This document shows, piece by piece, positions 12,641 to 23,555 of a stretch of DNA of 64,000 nt. The translations under genes were made by a program, and so were the position numbers. Source of the DNA: Smittia aterrima (taxonomy: Eukaryota > Arthropoda > Insecta > Diptera > Chironomidae). The notes under the pieces were generated by a model. It saw nothing but the letters and a program-made list of their open reading frames with translations, was not told the DNA's origin and did no database searches. The stretch lies in assembly GCA_033063855.1 (NCBI GenBank), contig CP093831.1, positions 22,506,001-22,570,000 on the forward strand, read 5' to 3'. Position 1 is the stretch's first letter. Each line of letters opens with the position of its first letter.

Positions 12641-12839
12641 GTAAATTTCTTTATTAATTTTGCAACAAATTTACTTGTGTATTGTCCAATTTTCTCAAAG
12701 TCACCTTCAATAATTTGTTTCTACAATTACCCAAACAATTTTCTTTAGAAAATCTGTATGAAAATAAATATTAGCAGAATTGAACAGTTCTTCTTTCGAG
12801 CTCGTAAAGTTTGGTAGCCGATAACACTCACAAACTGAA

Positions 12840-13488
12840 ATGATTTTGAAAATTGATTTGTTAGTCACATTTTGCTTTACAGTAAATGCCGAAAATGCTT
12901 ACATTAAAAGTGTCCGGTGCAGTATTTCATCAAACGAATTAGTTTACCAAAATTTTTCGTGTTACGCAAAGTCTTACAGTCGTCAAATTTCAACAGTCAA
13001 TTATAGGATCGTCTTTAAGAAAGAGTTACAAACACTTTTTGTTAGTAAAATGTTTTTTGTTTTATTTGTTTAATTTAGATTTGATGTTTTTCAGATTGAA
13101 GCAAAGCTTTTCTTTCGATATGGTTTGATTTTTCACGAAGTTCTAAAAAAAAGGGTGATTGGTGCAGTTTAATGGAAAAAGTACATGAAGACGTGTTGGC
13201 AAATGCTTTCATTGGTCTGCTTAAAAACGCTGGAATGGGAAACGTAATTCACAAATGTCCATACAAGGTTTGACTCTAAAGAAATCCAAATTCTCGCTAA
13301 ATTTTTCTTCACCTTTCAGGATTTTATTGCTTATAACGCATCGTTTGCAATGAATTCAATTGTATCAAATTTTGCTTCCGGCGAATATAAAGTTGAGTTT
13401 CATATCTCTAAAAGTGAAAACGAAAAGATTGGAGTTATTACAATAATAGGAAGCATTAAAACACCACACAGGGATGTGTTAGGATAAA
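12840..13488 (+). pseudogene. DUF1091-like secreted protein, copy 2, frameshifted
   Basis: Exon 1 (12840-13040) encodes the same residues as copy 1. In exon 2, which starts at about 13095, the A run near 13145-13152 has eight A instead of the nine in copy 1. The frame then reaches TAA a few codons later, before the WCSLM segment. The third exon still shows the normal acceptor and an ASFAMNS reading. Unless the homopolymer is an assembly error, this copy makes only a truncated protein without the KCPYK region. Confidence 0.75.
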
Positions 13489-13519
13489 AAGAAGACAATC
13501 ACCAATTCACAATGGTTTC

Positions 13520-14234
13520 ACATAAGTTTTTCAACCAAAATCTCCATTAAATCCTGGTCGATAGTGAAAAAATTTATAAAGATTTCTTTCTTTATCTGTC
13601 AGAATTCAAAAAGATTTTTTGATGTTTCTTATAATTAATTCTGGCACTCGCAATCCAATAAAGTTGTCGATTCGTTAATCGATTTGCTCCCAAATTAAGT
13701 TCAACTCCTCCTGATTTGAGCCATTCGTCGTAGAACTCGTAACCAATTTGCAAGAAATCTTCAAAAACGTCAAAGTCATCAACTCCAAAGTTCTGAAAAT
13801 ATTTTAAATCTGCTGTTCAGTGATTACGTAAAAATAATTTTGTTACTTCCTCTAAATATGACAAGAGATGTGAATCAAGTGATTTAAAAAAAATTCAAAA
13901 GCTCGCCCTATTAAAGAATCGAGGTCGTTGGTTATGGAAAAATGGATAATTTAGATACTGACTTTCAATAACAAATAAAAATAAGTAAGCAATCATGAGA
14001 TTATCAAAATTCACAATATTTACATATTACATTGTCGTAGGGTCTGTAGGTAAATTTCAATTTTCCATTTGACTTCAACTCAATTAATTTTCGAAGGTTA
14101 TTAGTCCTGGGCTCAGCTTTTAGTTTATTGAAGTTGAAAGAAATTTCGTGTAAACTTGTAACATAGTTTTGACCAAATTTCAAGTTGCTATAAAGTTCTT
14201 CAAGTTTTTCAGGTCCAACAATGTCCAATTTAGT
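13520..14234 (-). pseudogene. Neprilysin-like (M13 family) fragment, copy 2
   Basis: Duplicate of the fragment at 4321-5040. The upstream stretch (14004-14228) stays open with one change (PRTNN for PRTIN). The downstream stretch carrying LTNRQLYW has lost 5 nt (TCTGTCAGAATTC against TTGTCTTTTCAGAATTC near 13600), so its end is out of frame. The M13 call is tentative for the same reasons as for copy 1. Confidence 0.35.
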
Positions 14235-14622
14235 TAGCTACGAAAGCTTAAATCAATGTTTAATCTTTACAAAAACTACTAAAAACGTAGGCACAATAGA
14301 TGGTCAATACTGTTTAGTGTATTGGAATATCATCGGGTTAATACCAAAAGATTTTAACATTTTCTTCGAAGTTTTTTGAGGATTACAAAAGCTTTGTTCC
14401 GCATTTTGTCAAAGAATAGTCACGCACAAACTGTAACTAAAAATGTTCTTGACTTCTTGACTAATTTCTCATGCTGATAACACTCGCTCTACAACATAAA
14501 ACATGTCTTGAAAATGTTCAAACATTTTTATCGATTGGATAGTTTACCCAACATTTAGTTCTGTCAGTTGAGTGGATTTCTTCGAGTTATTAAATTGGAA
14601 ATAAGAAAACTAAGAAAAGAAA

Positions 14623-16764
14623 ATGAAAGTTTTTATTTTGCTTTCGTTGTTTTTGAAAATTTTGTGCGAATGATTTTTTTTAAGTGAGAATTGTTGAGAG
14701 GTTCTGACAAGACCGAGTTGAATATGGAACATTCATATTCTACCGAAAAAGGAAAAACATATTTGCCCGCGCTGGGATTCGAACCCAGGCCCTCCTGATC
14801 ACCGGTCAGTTGCTCTTTGCCTCTAAGCTATCACGGTATGTTTCCAATCTCGGCAGAAACGCTATTTCAACAAGAATTCGTTGGAAGAAACCTGGTCAAA
14901 AGCGTTTGAGAACATAACTCGTCATTTGTTCAATCTGGAAACTCGAATGTTCATCAACAACTATGACGTAGACCCGGACACGATTACGACAATGGTCCTG
15001 AAGAATTTAAACGAGAACGCAATGCCATTTCAACTGAATAACTTGCAACTTGAGCAAGATAAAATCTTTCTCGACTCCTCAGCTCTTATAACCTTCAACA
15101 ATTTCGAATTCGTCAAGGACTTCAATCAGAAATTGGTTTTAAACAACGAATTCTTCAAACCGGAAATTGAATCTCTCAAACTTGATGTCACAGAACGAGC
15201 AAAGAAAAACATAATTATTGAAATTGCATCACCAGATATTTTATTGCCTGACGAAACTACTGATTTCAATTCGTATCTCCTGGACATCATCCAGTACGAA
15301 TACTTCCTCGTCGATGAAACAAACTACATCATGCTTCTGACTTTTCTTTGGTTTTCCCCTGGAAAATGTGGATCACTTGAGTTGATTGAACTGAACAAAT
15401 TCAACAAAATAACACAAAAATGGGAGAACGACAAATTCTCCATGAAAAAATCAACAAACCTTCATGGATGTATTATCGTTGAAGCTGATGGTGACAATGG
15501 TATCGCAACTAGATCATGAAGTTTCTGTCTATCTGAAAGGTCTTCTCAACGCAACAATGTTAAAGAGATTTGGAGAATTGAGCATTGACATTTTATTCTC
15601 CAAAGGATGTTTCAACGCTGTTGATAGATATCGCTACACGCATGACAACGACAAGTAAGTTAATAATTCAAAATGTCATTTATTTTCTGTAATGTTTTCT
15701 CAGATCGGGAAAAGAATGTGATGTCAATTTCATAACCTTCCCTCTTGAATACATAAACTCGCGAGTGAGGACTTTTGATGAAACGGAATACTACTCGGAA
15801 TACGATAAGTTGTCGATGCCTTTTGACGACTTCACTTGGGCAATGATTGCACTGACGTTCGTGGTAGCATTTACGACAATTCTGATCTTACACTGCTGCG
15901 TGAAAAGATCCACAAGAGAACTCATAATTGGCTCGAATGTCGCCTCACCAACGCTGAACGTCATTAGAACTCTTTGGAATCTCTCAAGCTGTTTTACCTC
16001 GGAGAGACTTTGCACGATTTCTGACGATGGTGTTCATTCTTTACTGCTTGATTATCAGAACTGCTTGGCAAGCAAAGATGTGCGAGTTCATGCAAAAAGA
16101 TATTGAAAAGCCACAAAAAGTCTACACGATCAACGAGTTGATTGAGAATGATTACATTTTCACCATGGAAGAAAATTATAAAGAGAAATATCCGGAATCA
16201 GAGATCTCAAAAGGGTACAATCCATTTACTAAATGGTGTATTATAAAAGTTTCTAATTTTCTCTTAAAATTTAATTTCAGAGGCAAAATTGTTTCACTTC
16301 TTAGAGACACTGGAAAGTATAAAGACAAAAAACTATGGGCCAGTCAAATTAATACGTGTTGGGTTCATTTGATGCATTTTGAGCTACAAAAATATCTTCT
16401 CAAGACAACGATTAAACAAGATTTGCACTTAACTACATGTGGACTTAAGTTTCCACGTCACCATCATTTGTTCGAAGGAATTGATGACAAACTACAGCAA
16501 CTTTTAATTCATGGAATCCTCATGCACCCGGTGTTTGGAAGATCTTGCGGCAGTTTGCCTTGGCCTGAACTTAATGAAAAACGTTTTCGAACCTACGAGG
16601 ACCCCAAAGTTTTAAGCTTGAAAATACTTGAACCTGGATTTGTCATTTGGACTTCAAGTTTGTTGTTGGCAGTTGCTGCTTTCATCTTGGAATGGTTGAT
16701 GACTCTGAGAAACTATCTCATCATGAAGTACATTTTGCGTGGTATTTGCTTTATGAAACATTAG
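14623..16764 (+). pseudogene. Ionotropic receptor (IR), copy 3, with N-terminal exon but frameshifted
   Basis: This is the only copy with the extracellular N-terminal exon. A leader starts at ATG 14623 (MKVFILLSLFLKILCE) but meets a stop at 14671, followed by about 190 nt that include a tRNA-like insertion. The exon body resumes near 14881 (EETWSKAFENITRHLFNLET) and runs to the donor at about 15656. One extra T near 15513 (AGATCATGAAG) breaks it after GNIATRS-like residues. Exon 2 begins at about 15704 and encodes TM1 (FTWAMIALTFVVAFTTILIL). Two bases are missing at about 15970 (ACTCTTTGG against ACTTTCTTTGG in copy 2), which breaks the pore. The rest, through TM3 to the stop at 16764, is open. 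With three lesions it is a pseudogene, yet it preserves the ancestral layout of the family. Confidence 0.8.
14765..14837 (-). ncRNA. tRNA-like element (possible SINE head) inside IR copy 3
   Basis: On the - strand this 73-nt stretch folds with a good T arm (CTGGG-TTCGAAT-CCCAG), a D arm (GCTT...GAGC) and an anticodon arm whose loop CCGGTGA would give anticodon GGT (Thr). The B box GGTTCGAATCC is perfect and an A-box-like TAGCTTAGAGG is present. However, the acceptor strands (ACCGTGA and CGCGGGC) pair poorly and position 33 is C rather than U. It is therefore more likely a tRNA-derived SINE or tRNA pseudogene than a working tRNA. It sits between the IR leader and the rest of the first exon. 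Confidence 0.6.
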
Positions 16765-17323
16765 ATAACAAATTCTTCGTAGAACTTAAGATGGCTTGAT
16801 AGAACATCTTCAAAACCGCTATATCTGTTCAATGCACAAATATTGAATCCTTGCTATAATCATTCTGAAAATTAGTCATTGATTACTAGTCAAGATTATG
16901 TAAAAGTAAAAGTTTTAGCAGATTGGAAATTAATTTTTTATAATTTTCATGGATTTAAAGGACTAGTTTTAGTTTCTACATGGTTTCCATTATAGAACAG
17001 CCGAAAAAATAAATAAAAATAACTGTTGCCTCAGGAACATTTCAATGAAACCTTTAAAGATGGTTTCCGGCGTCCTTCCTTCCAGTGAATAGTGATAAGC
17101 AAGAATAAAGTTTAACTCTCACTTACAATCCAGCATCTCGCATAACTGCAAAAGATATGATCGAACACGAATATTTTGATTCAATTGATCGTCACTCTAT
17201 TCCGCTTCATTAATTCAAACTCAACAAGTTTTTCTTTTCCCGCAAGCTATTAACCATTTCGCAAGTTTTAACATGAAAAAATTTAAATGGAAAATAAAAT
17301 TTATTCTTATCTACTGATTCATG

Positions 17324-19022
17324 TTAGGATATACCACCAGTAGTTTCTTCTGTGAAATATGTTGTATCTTCAACAGTCACAGTTGATTCATCTGTTGTGA
17401 TTGCTGGTTCAAATGTTGTTTCATTCAGATTACATATTCTGGAATCACATTTTAGTATAAAATTTTCATCCACTTTTCCAATAACAATTCCATCTTGAAT
17501 AACTTTCATTAAAATAACTTCAACATCTTTTTGATAAGTCATATCGGACCCCAAGGTCAAAAATCCGATAGCCAAAATATCTAATGGCTCTGTGGTTACG
17601 TTTCCTTCAATCGGATCGATCAAACGTTCGGGTTTCCAATCCCAACTTCGTCCTTCAAAAGTTTCATACGGAGAGATCATGAAGTTGTGAATGATGTCAT
17701 TATATTCTCTCATGTCATCTCTTTGGAGCGTCCCTAAACTTTCTTTGCAATCTTCCTGGAGAAATAATCTGTTTAATTTCTAAAAAAATAAACTTGATTT
17801 GTTTTAATGTTCTTACCAAACTTGTACAAAATTCATTCACTCGGAATTCAACAAAAATATTTTTTACCGGATGAGTTAATATATTTTGATTAAGTGGTGG
17901 GGCTGCAGCCCATTCGGCTCTGGATATTATTTCTTGAACTAAAATTGATTAGATATTAAAAAAGTTTAGAAAAAATATTTTAAATCGATAGAAATTTAAA
18001 TTACGTTCATAAAAATTGGTTCTGTTTCGCAACATTTCATGCAAGCCGGTAGCCATTTGTCCATTTTTTACAAGCTGGTCAGCAAGTAAGAGAGTTAAAT
18101 TTGTACTCATAAGATCTTGATGGGTCGATCTTCGCAAGAAAGCATCAAATACATCGATTTGACGCTGACTCAAAGACACGTTGATATATGTTCCAATGAA
18201 GGCAATGACAAAACCGGTATATGTACTCGAAGAATTTCCTGGGAGAACACTTTGATTCGCGAATCCTCTGCCTTCAAATAAAGAGCCATCGTTGCCGATA
18301 AGAAAGTTGTAGGGAATATCGCCCAATTCATCGTAATATTTATCTTGTAATTTTCGAACTCGTTCGATGCAGTCTTTCTAAATAAAAAGTTGCTTACAAC
18401 AATATCAGTTAAACTCTTTGTAATCATTTCACCTCAGTAAAACAACTTTCCAAGTTATCGTTGGTGTGAGTAACAATTATTAGACTCACAGGCAGTCTTA
18501 GTGGAACAAACGGAAACAATGGATTAGGATCGCGAGCTCCCCATCGTTGGCGAGAAACTTTTTCATATAATTCCAATTGTTTCACCATGATCACTACGAG
18601 CATTAGCAATAAAACGAAGCCAACCATCAGCAACACTAGAAACATTAAACCCCAGCACCACTGTTGCGCGAGAATATAAAGAATTTTTTCTCTGGCAGAC
18701 ACATTCTTATCGTTCAAGATAAAAGCCGCATTCTTGCAATCTGTGGGAGACAAATTATTCAAGTCGCTTTTATATCAACAAGAAAACTAGAAAACTTAAC
18801 TTGAGCTAAGTAACTCATGTAAATGTTTGTCACTTGTTCTCCTACACGAATATCTTTGCAAGAGTTAAAAACAAAGTTCGATTCATTGTTCAAAGGATTT
18901 TGAGCCGGCAGTTCTTCAAAATTAGATTCCAACCGAATGTTTTCCTCGCGGCTTGACACAGTCGAATCAGAACCTCCACGCATCGACTGCCTTCGCATAA
19001 ATGCTACAGCGAGGTTTGACAT
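17324..19022 (-). CDS. Transmembrane PGRP receptor, copy 3 (two PGRP domains)
   Basis: Five exons (18801-19022, 18433-18732, 18005-18377, 17817-17938, 17324-17755) join without a frame break and give 482 aa, so this is the cleanest copy. Residues 1-74 form the cytoplasmic tail with FVFNSCKDIRVGEQVTNIY, a candidate RHIM-like core known from Drosophila PGRP-LC, PGRP-LE and Imd. One transmembrane helix follows (LMFLVLLMVGFVLLLMLVVIM). PGRP domain 1 runs from RQRWGARDP through DIPYNFLIGNDGSLFEGRG, with the paired cysteines ESC and KDC. Domain 2 runs from SRAEWAAAPP through NFMISPYETFEGRSWDW. A Thr/Glu-rich tail ends the protein. The catalytic cysteine is not apparent, so I infer peptidoglycan sensing for the Imd pathway rather than degradation. 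The exon 1/2 boundary could be shifted to another donor/acceptor pair. Confidence 0.8.
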
Positions 19023-19539
19023 AATTTTCTTTGAATAAAAAGCTTGCGAGGTTTATACAAGAAATGCGCGAGACATACTAAACAAAATGATCGCGTAGAT
19101 TAAAATAATTGCACAATAAAAGATAAGAGATGCCCCCTTCAGGGGAAATGTAAAATAATATATCAAGTTTTGAAGAAGATAAGAAATCTGGCGTGATTAA
19201 CAAGCATTGTTACAAAACTTTCAAATGTACTGTTTACAAATATTTAATCACTTCAACTATAAAGCTTATCATTCAAGTGTTTGTATTTTCCGGAATAACT
19301 TTATTGAGTCAATTCTGAGAATCGCAACAAGGAATTGAATACTTTTTTTACACTTATCAGTTTTGAGCTTGCAACAGAAAATTTCTTTATTTCAAATATA
19401 AAAAGATTTCATTAGTTTTTAGGTTTCGTTTGGATAGCGATCAAATCAAATTGTTTAGGAAACAAATACCGCCTCGGTTCCAAACTGAATTGTTCGTGTC
19501 ATTAACGCCAAACAAGAGAATTCGAAGGATTTTTACTCG

Positions 19540-19794
19540 TTGACGAACTTTCGTCAGTGGATGACAAAGTTTTATTTTGAAGCTTTTAAAACCTATGAAC
19601 TTAATGAAAAACGTTTTCAAAACTACGAGGACTTGAAAGTTTTAAGCTTGAAAATGCTTGAACCTAGATTCGTCATTTGGATTTCAAGTTTATTGTTGTC
19701 AGTTGTTGCTTTCATCTTGGAATGGTTGATGACTCTGAGGAACTATCTCATCATGAAATACATTTTGCGTGGTATTTGCTTTATGAGACATTAG
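19540..19794 (+). pseudogene. Ionotropic receptor (IR), copy 4, tail only
   Basis: Only the last part of the IR is present, starting near 19599 (ELNEKRFQNYEDLKVLSLKM) and covering TM3 (FVIWISSLLLSVVAFILEW) to the stop at 19792-19794. Upstream sequence back to about 19440 does not encode the channel. No PGRP follows it, so the array ends here. This is a truncated relic. Confidence 0.8.
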
Positions 19795-20039
19795 ATGACA
19801 AACTCTTCGGCGAGAGAACTTAAGATGCCTTGATAGAACATCTTCAACATCGCTATATCTCTTCAATGCACAAATATTGAATCCTTGCATCAATCATTCT
19901 GAAAATAATTTTACTATTCGAAAATAAAACTAAAAGTTTTATCCGATTGGAAAATAATTTTCTTTAATTTCATGGATTTAGAGGACTTCATAGTTTCCAT
20001 TAGAGAACAAGCGGAAAAATAAATAAAATACCTGTTGCC

Positions 20040-21020
20040 TCAGGAAGAATTCAATGACGATTCACTTTTAAAAAAAAGTCGCAATAAAACCACAGTCGTT
20101 ATGAAAATAAGAGTGAACACAATCGCCAACGCGATGAAGTAAGCAAAATGAATCAAGTGATTTGAGTTTTCTTTTTTGCTCTCAAGAGGCAATGTCGTAG
20201 ACTTTTCAAATTCATACATTTTTGAGCTTAAATTATCTATAACTTCATTGGCTTTTAAGATTGTCTCCTTTAATTTTGCAATCTCGTCATCTTTTTCTGA
20301 TAATTTTTTTTTACACGCGATCGCCTTTGAGTGACACGATTTCTTCAATGAACTTGCACATTTGGTTACAACTTCGTCTAGAAAGACGTCCAAGTCCTTG
20401 ATCCTTTCCAATTCCTTGTCGATGCAAATGTTGCCGCGAAAGTCAATCAAAGTTAAAGTTGAAGGCAGATCAATGTCGATAACGCTGAGTCGATTGTTTC
20501 TCATAATTAATGATTTTACTTTTGTATTTTTTACGATCAAATCAGCCGGCAATGCAACGAGTTTGTTGTACTCAAAGAAAATCATTTCTAATTCGATTAG
20601 ATCCACAAAAATATCTTCAGGTAATGTTGTCAATGAAGTGAACGCGATTCGGACTGACGAAACATTTGTGCAGTTCGTAAACACTTCTCGATCGATTTTA
20701 ACTATTTGGTTGCCATAAATATAAAATCGTTCCAAGTTTTGGAAGAAATTGCAAACTTTGGTTGGTACACGATCAGTCTCGACTTCTTCGCAAATTTCAA
20801 TAAACATGACGTCATCATTTGTTTTGACTTCTGACGTGTAATCTCCCGAAACTGAAGTGACTGCTACGTCGGTCTCAAGAACTTTAAGTTTGTTCACTTT
20901 ACACCCTTCACCGACAATGTATGAGCCTAACAAACAATCCAGTCGCAAGCTCTCGTATCCGTTGAGTAGAAGAAATATCAGCGAATATCTTAAAAGTTCC
21001 ATCATGAAAGATGTGTTCAT
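20040..21020 (-). CDS. Membrane-anchored leucine-rich repeat protein
   Basis: Single-exon gene of 326 aa. It begins with a signal peptide (LLRYSLIFLLLNGYESLRLD), then a cysteine-bearing N-terminal cap. About three to four leucine-rich repeats follow at roughly residues 100-200 (LERFYIYGNQIVKID, LTTLPEDIFVDLIELEMI, KLVALPADLI, SLIMRNNRLSVIDIDLP). Next come two closely spaced cysteines, a charged coiled coil at about 235-280 (KKLSEKDDEIAKLKETIL), a transmembrane helix at about 293-318 and a short cytoplasmic end. This is the layout of secreted or cell-surface LRR proteins that are common and rapidly evolving in mosquitoes and midges. The ligand and role are unknown. The ATG at 21018-21020 is the only start that keeps the signal peptide. 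Confidence 0.75.
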   Translation of the reverse strand: MNTSFMMELLRYSLIFLLLNGYESLRLDCLLGSYIVGEGCKVNKLKVLETDVAVTSVSGDYTSEVKTNDDVMFIEICEEVETDRVPTKVCNFFQNLERFYIYGNQIVKIDREVFTNCTNVSSVRIAFTSLTTLPEDIFVDLIELEMIFFEYNKLVALPADLIVKNTKVKSLIMRNNRLSVIDIDLPSTLTLIDFRGNICIDKELERIKDLDVFLDEVVTKCASSLKKSCHSKAIACKKKLSEKDDEIAKLKETILKANEVIDNLSSKMYEFEKSTTLPLESKKENSNHLIHFAYFIALAIVFTLIFITTVVLLRLFFKSESSLNSS

Positions 21021-21459
21021 TGATTGAATGCTTTACGTAAACTGAAGCTGTGACATGAGAAAAAAGCAAACTTCGAAATTTCTTATCAAAATTATTTAAA
21101 AGAAACGCAAAATGTCATCTAATTATAACTCAAAATTAAAACATTCTTAATCTGACTCGATGATAGCAAGACGACTCGACAAATAGCTGAATAGAGATAA
21201 ACAAAAATAAAGTTTACATTTCAGTTTAAAAATTGTAAATTGTAAACTTTACAATGTAAACCAAGTAGATGAATAAATAAAATTATTTTTGCTGTCATTG
21301 ATGAAGACAAGAAATGAATGAGCAGTTTTTTAGGAAAGTCTTCATAGCGGGATTTCTTCATCAATAAATAGATTTTTGAAAGAAGTTTCGGTTTTTATTA
21401 CGTGAAATGAATTTATTTGTCAACAATCTCTTTACATAAAATGAAATCAAAAACTTTGT

Positions 21460-23193
21460 TTAAAAGTCACATTCGCCATCGCGGTCGTCAAAAAATCCTT
21501 CATCCTTCCACAATCCAAAGGTACATTCATTATACTGAAAAATCTCATCATCAGAATGAATAATGAAACGGTAACCATTTTGTTTCGCATTTTGCAAAAT
21601 TGTTTCATTTTTGGAAATTGTCTCAAAAGCATTTTCGCAGATTTCCACAGTTTTCAAGAACTTACAATTGTGCAAGAACGATTTGAAGATTTCCATAGAA
21701 TCAGGCTCTCTCAAGTTCAATGTTTTTCCAAACTTGGCATACTTCAATTGAGGCCAACCTTTAGTGATGATATTGACAATCTTGGCAGTAAATGTCCTCT
21801 TGTTGTCAAAGTTCATAGCTGTAAACTCTTCGATATTCGGGAATGCTGTAACCATTTGATGCCACCATTGTAGTTTGTTGACTTTGAGCTCAGTGACTGT
21901 GATCGCTTTCAAGCTTGGAATGTTCACACCATCGAATTTTTCGGGTAAGTTTATAACTTGGATACTCTTGAGCAGCATAAGATTATTAGATATGAACGTT
22001 AAATCTTCCGAACTAAAAGACCGTTTTACTAGATGTAGGTCTTGAATATTTGGAAGGTTTCCAATGAATCTTTGGATCGGCTCCGACAAGCCAATATCAA
22101 GATACTTTTCGCTGCAATCAACAATCAGCTTTCGAACAGAAGGATTTGGAACTATATTTTTAAAGGAATAATCCTCAAAAACAGTAACGTCAACTCTCAC
22201 TGTATGAAGCTTCCGAAACTTGAAAATCATCTCATACAATGACTCTGGGAAATGACTTCCGATCTCCAGCTCCTCCAAAGTGTTGACAAACTTATTCATG
22301 AAGAGCAATAAATGTTTTTCTGAGTCAAGAAAGTCAGGTACTTGTAACGCAGCTGGAGTAAGTGCAAGTTTCTTGAGTGGAAATTGCATCAAAATGAAAT
22401 TCGCAAAATTGCGATGATTGATTTCAAATTTAAAGTTTCGAATCGCCAGCACTTCGAGATTTTTCTGACGGGCCAGGAAATTAATGAAAACCTCGGAAGT
22501 ATTCGAATCAGCCATCAAAGAGCTAATTTTGATGCTTTTCAGCTGCGCAGTTTCAGGAAACTTTATAACCTGAAATTTAAATTTACAATCATTATAAAGA
22601 AAAACTAAAAAAAATTTCAATGCAAATAATTTGACTCACTCCAAATCTGCTCATTACAACGACCAACGACTTCAGACTGTTAAGATGACTAAGATCAAGA
22701 TCTAATCCACTCATAAAAAGAAGTAGGTTCACTTTAATCATTCTTAACGTTTCAAGGTTTGTCGACATCAATAATTTGTTGAGATATTCCGCATCTTCCT
22801 CCGACACTGAGACACTGTTAATCTCTAACTCTCGCCAGAATGAGACATGAGAACTTGACTCTTTCAATATGTCTTCCCACTTGATTTGGGTGGATATCTT
22901 GATCGTATTATAATTTCGAGTGAATGAGTAAGATGGTTGCATATTCATCAGAAACCATGACCAGTGGAAAACCAACGGAATCTTCTCCATGATCGTAGAA
23001 CTTTTTCCAATCAATTCGTTCCATCTAAAAAATAAACGTTAAAGTTGACGTCACTCTGCGGAAAAGTAATTAAAATTTACTTTTTGCACACAAGCGAAGA
23101 ATCCAACAAAGTTTCGAAGTTCAGGTTCTCAAATATATTCAACAAGATCTTATCAGGCAGATCACTTATTTGTTTATCTTGTTTATGGCTCAT
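21460..23193 (-). CDS. F-box and LRR-like protein
   Basis: Three exons (23081-23193, 22640-23024, 21460-22569) give 535 aa. The first 45 residues are a clear F-box (ISDLPDKILLNIFENLNFET, then LVCKKWNEL), split by a short intron inside CKKW. The F-box binds Skp1 and places the protein in an SCF ubiquitin-ligase. The rest consists of irregular leucine-rich repeats (for example LETLRMIKVNLLLF, LKSLVVVMSRFG, LEELEIGSHFPESLYEMIF, LKTVEICENAFETI), which would choose the substrate. The specific substrate cannot be named; such F-box/LRR genes are expanded in nematoceran flies. It is divergently arranged with TATDN1, 362 bp apart, so the two may share a promoter region. Confidence 0.8.
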
Positions 23194-23555
23194 CTTTTAA
23201 TTAAAATTTGAAAATTCTCTTCTTTCTTTTTCAGTTGATGGTGAAATCCTAAAGCTTTCATGGAGCTTTCAAAAAGATCGTTTTATTGAGCAACTCTTTT
23301 GAGCGAATATTTGTCGGTCAGTCCGAGCTGACAAAAAGTAAACAAACTCGCCGCTGAGAAAAGAAATCTTTCTCTCGCAATATTCTCTTCATTCACAGTT
23401 TTTCTTTAGTTCGTGAGATTTTCCGGCTCAGTTTGATTTCAAGTTTTCGCCGTAACACGTGGAAAAAAAATCGGCCTCCCCAATTCATTGTGCAATTCCG
23501 GTTTATGCAAAATATCTTTCGTCAAAGTATATCAACTTTAAAAACGTGCAGAAAA
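23194..23555. promoter_or_regulatory. Divergent promoter region of F-box/LRR and TATDN1 genes
   Basis: The two start codons are 362 bp apart on opposite strands, with no intervening gene. The interval should contain both 5' UTRs and both core promoters. I cannot identify the initiation sites from sequence alone. Confidence 0.4.

Larger units (their letters stand above)
12642..14588. repeat. Duplicated spacer block, copy 2
   Basis: This is the second copy of the 3430-5410 block, in the same orientation and with the same content (DUF1091-like gene, then neprilysin-like fragment). It ends at the same GTGGATTTCTTCGAG tail, but then continues into IR exon 1 sequence (start ATG at 14623). It therefore shows the arrangement that the copy at 5.4 kb has lost. 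Confidence 0.85.

Noticed and set aside
14765..14837. A functional tRNA-Thr gene
   Set aside because: Acceptor strands do not pair and position 33 is C. The B box is good but common to tRNA-derived SINEs.
17040..17160. A tiny exon (TTATGCGAGATGCTGGATT between AG and GTAAGT on the - strand) present only in unit 3
   Set aside because: It lies beyond the PGRP stop codon with no downstream partner exon, so there is no gene to attach it to.
17324..17755. A frameshift in the last PGRP exon of copy 1 relative to copy 3
   Set aside because: On careful reading of the reverse strand, copy 1 (GATGACATGACATACATG) differs by one whole codon and stays in frame; only the C-terminal tail differs.
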